The notes under the pieces are model-generated. The model searched no databases. It was not told the origin of the DNA and was given only the letters and a program-made list of their open reading frames with translations. Below, piece after piece: positions 1 to 7,400 of a stretch of 7,645 nt of DNA. The translations under genes were made by a program, and so were the position numbers. Each line of letters opens with the position of its first letter. The first letter of the stretch is position 1. Source of the stretch: CAUZEO01 sp963578625 (GTDB lineage Bacteria > Verrucomicrobiota > Kiritimatiellia > SLOV01); the NCBI GenBank assembly GCA_963578625.1, contig CAUZEO010000261.1, forward strand, positions 1 to 7,645. The letters are read 5' to 3'.

Positions 1-19
1 TGCGAATTAATTAAACCGT

Positions 20-43
20 GGCACGGGCTATCCTGCCCGTGCC
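20..43. repeat. Perfect 9-bp GC-rich palindrome (REP-like), possible terminator for the minus-strand genes
   Basis: GGCACGGGC (20-28) and GCCCGTGCC (35-43) are perfect inverted repeats around a six-base loop. Read on the minus strand it is followed by ACGGTTTAATTAATT, AT-rich but without a solid T-run, so it could end the isomerase transcript only weakly. Its arms resemble the palindrome at 123-141, which favours a dispersed intergenic repeat. Confidence 0.65.
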
Positions 44-122
44 GGAACAAGATCAGGTGCAAAAAGGATCAAGCGGTGAGCCGTGCTCTACCCGTGATCT
101 TTTCTGCTCTACTTCTTATTCA

Positions 123-141
123 CACGGGTCGGATACCCGTG
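123..141. repeat. Second REP-like palindrome, related arm sequence in the opposite orientation
   Basis: CACGGGT (123-129) and ACCCGTG (135-141) form a perfect 7-bp stem around a five-base loop. On the minus strand it reads GCACGGGTATCCGACCCGTG. The first palindrome on the plus strand reads GCACGGGCTATCCTGCCCGTG. The two thus share arms and the TATCC loop core in opposite orientation. A degenerate half copy (CACGGGTA on the minus strand) lies at 96-89. Confidence 0.6.
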
Positions 142-153
142 CTGGCGAGTACT

Positions 154-169
154 ACGTAGCAGGCTACGT
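154..169. repeat. Inverted repeat across the isomerase stop codon
   Basis: ACGTAGC (154-160) and GCTACGT (163-169) are perfect 7-bp inverted repeats separated by two bases, with the TAG stop (166-164) inside one arm. In RNA the innermost pair would open to form the loop. No T-run follows, so it is not a standard terminator. It may protect the transcript 3' end or be chance. Confidence 0.4.
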
Positions 170-940
170 GGTGTGACCCAGCATCAGCTCCCACATTTTC
201 TTGTAGCACTGCATTACCACCACCGGATCCGAACTGCCTGGGCCTTCGTAACTGGTCCAGCCATCGTAGCCGTCGGCCTTGAGAAGTTGGAAAAGTTCCC
301 GGTAGGGGTATCGACCCGGCTGCCAGAGCTCCTGAATGTGAACGCAGCCGATTTTGTGTTTCAACAGATCGTAGCTGGCCCGGCAGCTTCCGTTTTCGTC
401 CGTCTCGCCTTCTGGATTGCAATTGTAAGTGACGTACGCATTGGGATGGTCCGCAATGTCCATCATCTTCCGCATGCGGTCGACCCGGCACGTGCCGCCG
501 CCATGCACTTCCAGCCAGATGGCGATGCCCTGGCCATCGCCGGCCTCGGCCACTTCGCGTATGCTCGTCCCGATCTGTTCAATTGTTTTCTCTTCCGGCA
601 CCTCATCCGGCAGCGCGTTGGGTCTGACCTTGATCCCCTCCATCCCCAGGTCCACTGCAAGATCGATGTGGCGCTTCGTGCTCTCGATATTCTCGCGTAG
701 TTCCGCGGTATCGGGAGAATGATATTCGAATGCGGTGCCGAGTCCATAGGCTCGGATGCCGCTGTCTTCGAATTTTTTGCGGACGTCCTTGCGCTCCGCC
801 TTCGAAAGGGTCTCCTCCACGCCATGGGCATGGGTCGTCCGCAATTCTACGCCCGCAAATCCGGCCTCGCGGCAATTCGAGATGATGGTGTCCACGTCCC
901 ATTCCTGGGCCATTTGGTATGTCACAAGTCCGAGTTTCAT
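164..940 (-). CDS. Sugar phosphate isomerase/epimerase-type TIM barrel protein (AP-endonuclease-2 / xylose-isomerase-like fold), 258 aa
   Basis: Length and pattern fit the AP_endonuc_2 / xylose isomerase-like superfamily, whose members are cytoplasmic metal-dependent sugar isomerases, epimerases or dehydratases. The start MKLGLVTYQMA is the usual first beta strand, followed by VELRTTHAHG (31-40), GLGTAFEYH (66-74), GIKVRP (102-107), IWLEVHGGG (141-149), VTYNCNP (170-176), CVHIQE (199-204) and WTSYEGPG (228-235). By comparison with tagatose-3-epimerase-type enzymes, the metal ligands would be E144, N173, H201 and E232; Asn at the second position replaces the common Asp. No signal peptide is visible. 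The ATG at 940 is supported by an AGGAG five bases upstream. It lies 121 bases after the large hydrolase-like gene on the same strand, suggesting it acts on a sugar released by those proteins (inference). The exact reaction cannot be read from sequence; relatives are often annotated loosely as sugar phosphate isomerase or hydroxypyruvate isomerase. Confidence 0.9.
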   Translation of the reverse strand: MKLGLVTYQMAQEWDVDTIISNCREAGFAGVELRTTHAHGVEETLSKAERKDVRKKFEDSGIRAYGLGTAFEYHSPDTAELRENIESTKRHIDLAVDLGMEGIKVRPNALPDEVPEEKTIEQIGTSIREVAEAGDGQGIAIWLEVHGGGTCRVDRMRKMMDIADHPNAYVTYNCNPEGETDENGSCRASYDLLKHKIGCVHIQELWQPGRYPYRELFQLLKADGYDGWTSYEGPGSSDPVVVMQCYKKMWELMLGHTT

Positions 941-945
941 TTTTT

Positions 946-950
946 CTCCT
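946..950 (-). promoter_or_regulatory. Shine-Dalgarno of the isomerase gene
   Basis: AGGAG on the minus strand, five A bases before the ATG at 940-938. This is the clearest ribosome binding site in the window and fixes the isomerase start. Confidence 0.8.
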
Positions 951-975
951 GACTAAGTTCTCGATCAGGCGTGTC

Positions 976-1003
976 GTTATATAGGCTCGCGATGATCAGG
1001 CAA
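976..1003 (-). promoter_or_regulatory. Possible sigma-70-like promoter for the isomerase gene
   Basis: On the minus strand TTGCCT (1003-998) and TATAAC (981-976) are separated by 16 bases. TATAAC matches five of six bases of the -10 consensus; TTGCCT matches the TTG of the -35. It sits between the hairpin terminator and the isomerase ribosome binding site, where a promoter would be needed if the terminator works. Short matches like this arise by chance, so this is tentative. Confidence 0.35.
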
Positions 1004-1005
1004 TT

Positions 1006-1054
1006 AAAAAGCGACTCCCCGGCTCTCCGAAAGGATCGGGAGGGTGGGGGATTC
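1006..1054 (-). terminator. Probable intrinsic terminator after paralogue B
   Basis: On the minus strand an outer stem GAATCCCC (1054-1047) pairs with GGGGAGTC (1020-1013) with one A-G mismatch. An inner stem CTCCCGA (1042-1036) pairs with TCGGAG (1030-1025) with one bulged base. GC and five T (1010-1006) follow. It starts 8 bases after the stop codon of paralogue B, the expected place for a Rho-independent terminator. The T-run is short, so partial read-through into the isomerase gene is possible. Confidence 0.6.
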
Positions 1055-1061
1055 TTCAGGC

Positions 1062-4000
1062 TCAACGCAGTCTGACCACGCTGTAGTTTTGCGGGTGCAC
1101 GGTGATCGTGATGCGTCCGTTCTCCACCGGCAGCGTCCTGGGGCCCGGATTGTGTTCGAGCCGCTCGCGCTCGCCCGGGGGGGTCGTCAGTTCGTCTTCG
1201 TCCATTCCGCGGATCTCGTCGGCATGCGCGATGGTCTCCGCGATGCCGAGCGCTTCCATGTCCAGTTCGATCACTGCCTCGACCGGTTCGTCCGTGAGGT
1301 TCGCCGCCGCGACCATCACCCGGCCGGGGTGGTGCCAGAAGCTCGCATGGATGGATGACGGCGACACCGTGACCCGGGGATCGTCGTCGTAGTACGGCAC
1401 AAAATCGGCCGTCGCGACGTCGAATTCCTTGCGGAACTTCCAGATCGGAAACATGTCGGTGGCCACCTGTTCCTCCCACAGGGCGCTACAGAGCACATTG
1501 TGGATCAGGGTTCGGGCCTGTGCGCTGTAGTGCGGTGGCGGCACGGCCCCGGCCTTGACCCATGGCGCGCTCATGCCGGGGTACATGGTGAACGTCGTGC
1601 CGAGCGGCCGCAGCGACCAGGCGCGAAAGAAGGCGGGCGTGCAGAGGCGCCAGTCGCGTTCGCGGTTGAAGCCTTCCCCCTTGCTGATGTGATCCTCGAA
1701 GGCGGTGATGGGTCCCGCCGCGCTATGCTGGTAGATGTAGAACTCCTTGCCCCGCTTCGCGCCCTCCTCCTTCATCAGGGTGTACAGCCGTTTGTACAGT
1801 TCGCGCAGTGAGAAGCTGTTCGACGTCATGTGGCGCTCGCCGTTTTCATCGGTCCAGCCTTCCCCTGCCAGTGAATTCATGCTTCCGCACGGGCTGACCA
1901 TGTCGAAGTACAGTCCCCCGATGCCGTCTTTCTCGATCCGCTCCTTTGCCCACCACAGGAAATAGTCGGGAAAGCTGCTGTCGGTGGACACCATCACCAG
2001 GTCGACCCCTGAGCCCGCGTGGTCGGGGATGGCGTAGGGTGGTTCGATGACCCATTCGTCCCGGTAAGTGTCGAACGCGTCGTGCGGAGAGGGGGCCATC
2101 ATGCAGGTGCTGTTGACGACACCGCGCATGGTCACGTTTTCGAACTCCTTCACCATCTCCGACAGCCGGTTCGGGTGACCGGGGTGCGGTTCCATGTCCT
2201 TTTCAACGCGGCCCCACTCCCAGAGCAGCCCGCCCTCGATCCATGCCTCGAAATTGTTGGTGGTGACCCACGCCGGATTGTGCCCTCCGCACATGCTGAG
2301 GAGGTGCTCGAGGTCGTACCGGTACTCCTTGAATGGAACCGCAACCAGGCCGATCCGATAGTGCAGGGGGCCATCGACGTCGGTCGGTATGTCGATCAGT
2401 TTCACTTCGAGCACGGTTACATCGTCCTCGTAGCGGATGTCGATGTTGCCGTTCTCCAGGTGCCGGTGCTCCTCGGTGTCTTGCACCACGAACAGGCCGC
2501 GTTCGTCGTTGCCGACGTAGGCCTGAAAGACAAACTCACCGTGGTCCTCCCATCCATCGGGCATCCACGCGTCGCCGAACTGGCTGCGAAGCCCCTCGGT
2601 GGCGGATTTTGTCGCATCGTTCCTTACATCCCCGATCAGCGCCGTGCGCATGATTTCGCCCGCCCAGGTCGCGATGGGCCCATGCGTCCGCATGAATTGC
2701 GCCTCGCTGCGCGGAAAGGGAATGTCAAGTTGCAGGGAGTCAATGCGGTGGCGTTTGTGCGGGGTCACGGTGAAATCGAAGAACGCCCAACCGTCGTACT
2801 CGACGGTGACCGTTCCCTGAATTTTCGCGGCTTTCGACTCGCCGGAGAATTCCAGCGTCGCCTCCGTGTCCCGCGCATCCGTCACCGTCGTAGAAATCCT
2901 TTTCCAGGGAACGTTTTCCCCGCCCTTCTCCAAAACGAATTCGGCGGGGCGCGCGAGCTGTTCTACGCCCTGGTTCACGATCATCGACGGGAACATCGAA
3001 CGCTCGAATTCATACGTCCGTCCCCACATCGACACCGCGTTGCCGATTACACGAACGGGTTCAAACGGCGGTGGAACCTTGTCGCTGATGCCAACCGTGT
3101 TGCCGAGCCACTCCGGCGGTTCGGGAATCGTGTACGGTTGCGAGCTCTCTTCCAGCGTCTCCCCGTTTTCGTCCACCAGGGTCATTCGCAGCGTATAGTC
3201 GCCGGGTTCGATGCCGGCATAGTCGAGGCGGGCGGATCCCGTTCCGATTCTCCCCAGGTCATGCAGGTCTGCTTCCGCAAGGACGCTTCCCGCGGCATCG
3301 ACCAGCGCGATCGCGGCGCCGGCCGACTTCGGGACATCCTTCAATCGACTGACATCAAATCGCGCCTCGAGGAATTTCCGGGTGTATGCGGAACCGATCT
3401 CCACCGAGAATCCGGGTTCCAGGCCGAACGGAACCGCCGAACGGTGAACGGTCCGGTTACCGGCACGAACGTCGAAATGAAGTTGCGCGGGCCACGTCCC
3501 GGCGCCGGGCGCTGTCATGGTTCCTTCGAGAAAAAACGGTCCGGGTTGAACGCCGACCTGCATCTGCGTGGAACCTTCCGCCGATCGCGTTGCTGGGTCC
3601 CCTCGTGGATGCACCATCCACCCGAGGTCGATTTCCCGCCCTTCGGGGGCGGAGGCGACGCCTTCCAGCGCGATCTGACCGTTGGACAAATCGCCGAAGC
3701 CGGTTACCTGGATGGCCGGACTGCCCCGATGAAAAAGCAGCTCGCCGAATTTCGCCGGGTTGTGAAACATGCTGCCGACGTGGGCCCAGCTGGTGGCGCG
3801 GTGCGGGCCATCCACTGCGGTCCAGTCGCGGCAGAAATTCGCGCGCCAGACTGTGCCGTCGGCGGGTGCCTGCGCATCGCCGAACGCGGCGAAGGGAATT
3901 GCGACTTCGATGGTCCAGGTGGCGCCGACATACCACTTGTCCTTCTCAATTCCGCTGGCAGATTTCCACTCCGCGTTCCAGGTGCTGATCTGCTTCTCGG

Positions 4001-4415
4001 AATCGAACCGGGTGTCCAGTGAATTCGCGGCAAATTGGTGGTAGGTTCCGTCGCTGCCGGGCTGCAGAAAGATCTCGATCGCGTCTTCGGTGAAGATCCC
4101 GACCCCGTCGCGCTCTTGGATTGCGCTCTTCACGCCACCCGGGTTCGAAGATTGGAAGCAGACATAGAGATATTCCTCGTCAAAGGCGGCCCATACCCGC
4201 GGCTGCAGCGCGGCGAGCGACATATCGGTGTAAAGAAAGCCGGTGGTGTTTGCGACGCGGTCCCATTCACCGCCGGACATTGTGCCGTCGAGGATGGGCG
4301 GGGTTTCGATGTACGTGGGCGCAATGCGCGGACGGAAGGGCTCGGCGGCATAGGCGGCGAGGCAGGCGAAGAAACAAATCGATGCGAGGAGAGTCCTTGA
4401 AGGGATCATTGTCAT
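1062..4415 (-). CDS. Secreted CBM9-like + DUF6067/GH123-like glycoside hydrolase-like protein, paralogue B (complete, 1117 aa)
   Basis: Complete paralogue of the gene just upstream. Residues 1-24 form a signal peptide (R7, hydrophobic core, AYA-A cleavage region), so it is probably exported. Residues about 30-235 form a CBM9/DOMON-like sugar-binding sandwich (PPILDGTMSGGEWD, then DAIEIFLQP, then WTIEVAIPF). Residues about 236-430 are a beta-rich middle region. Residues about 435-700 are the DUF6067-like domain (WLGNTVGISDKVPPPFEPV, VSMWGRTYEF). Residues about 700-1010 are a TIM-barrel-like catalytic region with CGGHNP (709-714), STDSSF (D812), GGLYFDM (D838) and FEDHISKGEGF (E907, D908, E914). 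A C-terminal beta domain (SFWHHPGRVMVAAANLT) closes the chain. The adjacent Asp-Glu catalytic pair of classical GH123 enzymes is not seen at YFDM, where Met follows the Asp, so the active site is unassigned. The ATG at 4415 gives a four-base ATGA overlap; the ATG at 4409 is a possible alternative start. A hairpin terminator begins 8 bases after the stop. Substrate cannot be named. Confidence 0.88.
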   Translation of the reverse strand: MTMIPSRTLLASICFFACLAAYAAEPFRPRIAPTYIETPPILDGTMSGGEWDRVANTTGFLYTDMSLAALQPRVWAAFDEEYLYVCFQSSNPGGVKSAIQERDGVGIFTEDAIEIFLQPGSDGTYHQFAANSLDTRFDSEKQISTWNAEWKSASGIEKDKWYVGATWTIEVAIPFAAFGDAQAPADGTVWRANFCRDWTAVDGPHRATSWAHVGSMFHNPAKFGELLFHRGSPAIQVTGFGDLSNGQIALEGVASAPEGREIDLGWMVHPRGDPATRSAEGSTQMQVGVQPGPFFLEGTMTAPGAGTWPAQLHFDVRAGNRTVHRSAVPFGLEPGFSVEIGSAYTRKFLEARFDVSRLKDVPKSAGAAIALVDAAGSVLAEADLHDLGRIGTGSARLDYAGIEPGDYTLRMTLVDENGETLEESSQPYTIPEPPEWLGNTVGISDKVPPPFEPVRVIGNAVSMWGRTYEFERSMFPSMIVNQGVEQLARPAEFVLEKGGENVPWKRISTTVTDARDTEATLEFSGESKAAKIQGTVTVEYDGWAFFDFTVTPHKRHRIDSLQLDIPFPRSEAQFMRTHGPIATWAGEIMRTALIGDVRNDATKSATEGLRSQFGDAWMPDGWEDHGEFVFQAYVGNDERGLFVVQDTEEHRHLENGNIDIRYEDDVTVLEVKLIDIPTDVDGPLHYRIGLVAVPFKEYRYDLEHLLSMCGGHNPAWVTTNNFEAWIEGGLLWEWGRVEKDMEPHPGHPNRLSEMVKEFENVTMRGVVNSTCMMAPSPHDAFDTYRDEWVIEPPYAIPDHAGSGVDLVMVSTDSSFPDYFLWWAKERIEKDGIGGLYFDMVSPCGSMNSLAGEGWTDENGERHMTSNSFSLRELYKRLYTLMKEEGAKRGKEFYIYQHSAAGPITAFEDHISKGEGFNRERDWRLCTPAFFRAWSLRPLGTTFTMYPGMSAPWVKAGAVPPPHYSAQARTLIHNVLCSALWEEQVATDMFPIWKFRKEFDVATADFVPYYDDDPRVTVSPSSIHASFWHHPGRVMVAAANLTDEPVEAVIELDMEALGIAETIAHADEIRGMDEDELTTPPGERERLEHNPGPRTLPVENGRITITVHPQNYSVVRLR
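4344..4415 (-). other. Predicted Sec signal peptide of paralogue B
   Basis: The first 24 codons encode a short polar start with Arg at position 7, a hydrophobic stretch from about residue 9 to 21, and small residues AYAA before the mature start EPFRP. This fits signal peptidase I cleavage after residue 23 or 24. A Cys at position 18 is not in a good lipobox (FFAC), so a lipoprotein is less likely. Confidence 0.8.
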
Positions 4416-4421
4416 GAGCCT
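4407..4421 (-). promoter_or_regulatory. ATGA stop/start overlap with weak ribosome binding site (translational coupling)
   Basis: The TGA of paralogue A (4414-4412) overlaps the ATG of paralogue B (4415-4413). The only Shine-Dalgarno-like match is AGG at 4421-4419, three bases before this ATG and nine bases before a second in-frame ATG at 4409-4407. Known: ATGA overlaps favour termination-reinitiation. Inferred: B is translated by ribosomes finishing A. Starting at the second ATG would shorten the signal peptide by two residues and not change its function. Confidence 0.6.
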
Positions 4422-7400
4422 GGCACCCGGATCACGCTGTAGTTCTGCGGCCGAACCGTAACCGTGATGCGGTCGTTCTCGACCGCAAGGGACGTCGGTC
4501 CCGGATGATGGCGCGGACCCATCCGCACGCCCGGGGGCGCATTCAACTCGTCGTCCAGCATGCCGTGAATCTCCTGGGCACTCGTCGCGTCCTCGCCAAG
4601 GCCGAACGCGGCCGCGTCCAGTTCGATCACCGCTTCCACCGGTTCGTCTGTCAGGTTTGCGGCGGCCACCATCACGCGCCCCGGGTGATGCCAGAAGCTC
4701 ACGTGGAGCGAGTCCGGTGACGCGGTCACCCGCGGATCATTGTCGTAGTACGGTACAAACTCGGACGTCGCCACGTCGAACTCCTTGCGCATTTTCCAGA
4801 GCGGAAACAGATCGGTGGACACTTGTTCCTCCCACATGGGCGTGGTGAGGACGTTGTGAATCAGTGTGCGGGCGACCGCGCTGTAGTGGGGGGGCGGCCC
4901 CCCCTCCCCGGCCTTGATCCACGGTGCGCTCATGCCCACGAACATGGTGAAGGTTGTACCCAGAGGGCGCAGCGACCAGGCGCGGAAGAAAGCAGGCGTA
5001 CACAGCCGCCAGTCTTTTTCCCGGTTGAAGCCTTCCCCCTTCGTGAGGTGGTCTTCGAACGCGCTAATCGGTCCGGCGGCGCTGTGCTGATAAATGTAGA
5101 ATTCCCGGCCGCGCTTTTCCCCCTCTTCCTTGATCAAGGTATACAGCCGCTTGTAGAGCTCCCGCAGCGAGAAGGCGTTCGAGGTCATGTGACGCACCCC
5201 GTTTTCATCGGTCCAGCCTTCCCCGGTCAGCGCGTTCATACTCCCGCACGGGCTCACCATGTCGAAGTAGAGTCCGCCGATTCCGTCTTTCTCGATTCGC
5301 TCTTTCGTCCACCAGAGGAAGTAGTCGGGAAAGCTGCTGTCCGTGGAGACCATGACCAGGTCCACGTCCGTCCCTTCGTGTTTCGGAATGCTGTACCTCG
5401 GTTCGATCACCCATTCATCGCGATAGGTTTCGAACGCTGGGTGGGGTGACGGCGCCATCATACAGGTGGAATTCACGACGGCCTCCATGTCGGCGCTGCG
5501 GAACCCTTCCGTCATGCCGCGCAAGCGATTCGGGTGGTCCGGGTGACTCTCCATGTCTTTTTCGATGCGCCCCCAGATCCAGAGCAGCGCGCCGTTGATC
5601 CAGGGCTGGAGATCGTTGTTGCGTACCCACTCCGGATTGTGCCCGCCGCACATGGTGATGCCATACTCGAAGTCGTAGTTGAATTCCTTGAACGGCACCG
5701 GGACCAACCCGATCCGGTAGTGCAACGGCTCCTTCACTTTGGTCGGAACGTCAATCAGCTTCACCTCCAGCACCGTGACGTCGCCGTCGTACCGGATGCC
5801 GATGTTTCCCGATTCCAGGTGCCGGTACTGTTCGGTGTCCTGCACCACGAACAGGCCGCGTTCGTCATTGCCGACATAGGCCTGGAAGACAAACTCCCCG
5901 TGGTCCGTCCATCCGTCCGGCATCCAGGCGTCGCCGAACTGGTTGCGAAGCCCGGCGGTTGCCCGCTCGTCCGCGTCGTTCTTCACGTCGCCGATCAGTG
6001 CCGTGCGCATGATTTCGCCGGCCCATGTCGCGATGGGGCCATGGGTGCGCATGAATTGTGCTTCGGCGCGCGGAAACGGAATTTCCAGCCGGAGCTCGTC
6101 GATCGTGCCCCCTTTTCTCGGTGTTACGGTGAAATCGAAGAAGGCCCATCCATCGTATTCAATGGTGGTGGTTCCCTGGACTCCGGCTGCTCTGGACGCA
6201 GCGCGGAATTTGAGTATGGCTTCGGTGCCTTTGTGTCCCACCAGGGTGGTTGAGACGCGTTTCCACTTCACGTGCTTTCCATCCTGCTCCAGTACGAGTT
6301 CCGCCGGCCGTGCAAGTTGCTCCGCGCCCTGGTTCACGATCCGCGAGGGAAAGATCGAATCATCAAAGTGATAGGTCCGCCCCCACATGGACACGGCGAG
6401 GTTGTTGGGCTGGAGATGATGAGGGACCACAATCGTGGAATGCTCAACCTCTTTCCGCTCCACGCGCACCGGCTCGAAGGGGGGAGGCACCTGGTCGCTG
6501 ATGCCCAGCGAATTTCCGAGCCAGACCGGTGGATCCGGAATCGTGTAGGGCTTCGACTTCTCTTTGAGCACCGTTCCGCCTTCATCCAGCAGCCGCATGC
6601 GCAGGGTATAGTCCCCGGGCGCGACGTCCGCGTACTCCAGCCGGACGGTGGCCGCGCCGCTCTCCCCGAGATCGGAGACCTCGGCGGACGCGAGTGCGTT
6701 AACCGCACCGCCCAGGAGTTCGATGCGCCCCGCCGCCGCATCCTTTGCGTCCGGCAACCGGGAAATGTCAAACCGGGCGTCGAGGAGCTTTCTCGTATAG
6801 GCCGACGCGATCTCTACGGAGAAACCCGGAGCCAGCCCGAACGGAATGACGGACCGGTGGATCACGTCGTCTCCGCTTCGGGCTTCGAACAGAAGCTGCG
6901 CCGGCCAGGTTCCCGCGCCGGGCGCGGCCACGGAGCCCTGGAGATTGAACGGCACCGGCTCTGCACTCGGTTCTATGGTTGTATTGATTTCTGCAGTGCG
7001 GATTTCAGGATCGGATTGCGGACCGACGGCCCACTCCAGGTCGATGGCTCCGTCCGCGGGTGGCGAAGCGGTGCCTTCCACGGCGACAAGGCCCGTGGGC
7101 AAATCGCCGAATCCGGTCACCTGCAGAAACGGAGATTCCCGATGGAAATACAGTTCGCCGAACTTGGCCGGATTGTGAAACATACCGCCGACGTGGGCCC
7201 AGCTTGTTGCACGCTTTGTTTTTTCCACGGACGTCCAGTCGCGACAGAAGTTCCCCCGCCAGGTCGTGCCGTCCGCGGGCGCGTCGCCGTCACCGAGTGC
7301 CGAGAAGGGAATCGTGATTTCAATGGTCCAGGTGCCCCCGACGTACCATTGGTCTTTCACGATCCCGCTTGCGCTTTGCCATTCCGCATTCCAGCTCCTG

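Larger units (their letters stand above)
1..163. other. Non-coding region downstream of the isomerase gene
   Basis: No credible gene is seen here on either strand. It holds the palindromes described separately, a direct repeat TGCTCTAC (84-91 and 105-112), and an AT-rich end at 1-15. No tRNA, riboswitch or promoter could be supported. Confidence 0.6.

Noticed and set aside
1..163. CRISPR-like array or tRNA in the left non-coding region.
   Set aside because: The repeats are few, palindromic and unevenly spaced with no spacer pattern, and no cloverleaf could be drawn.
2019..4022. A 667-codon open frame on the plus strand opposite paralogue B, with similar long antisense frames at 5534-6253 and 6272-7435 opposite A and at 173-700 opposite the isomerase gene.
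   Set aside because: All are in exact codon register with the sense gene. In that register stops appear only where the sense gene uses TTA, CTA or TCA codons, which are rare in GC-rich genes. They have no recognisable domains and are Arg/Gly/Val-rich, as expected of shadows.
4362..4364. Lipoprotein lipobox at Cys18 of paralogue B.
   Set aside because: The preceding residues are FFA, a poor lipobox, and a good signal peptidase I site (AYA-A) follows.
4412..4421. A and B as one gene split by a sequencing frameshift or stop.
   Set aside because: B starts with its own signal peptide and repeats the whole architecture of A, so they are two full genes rather than fragments of one.
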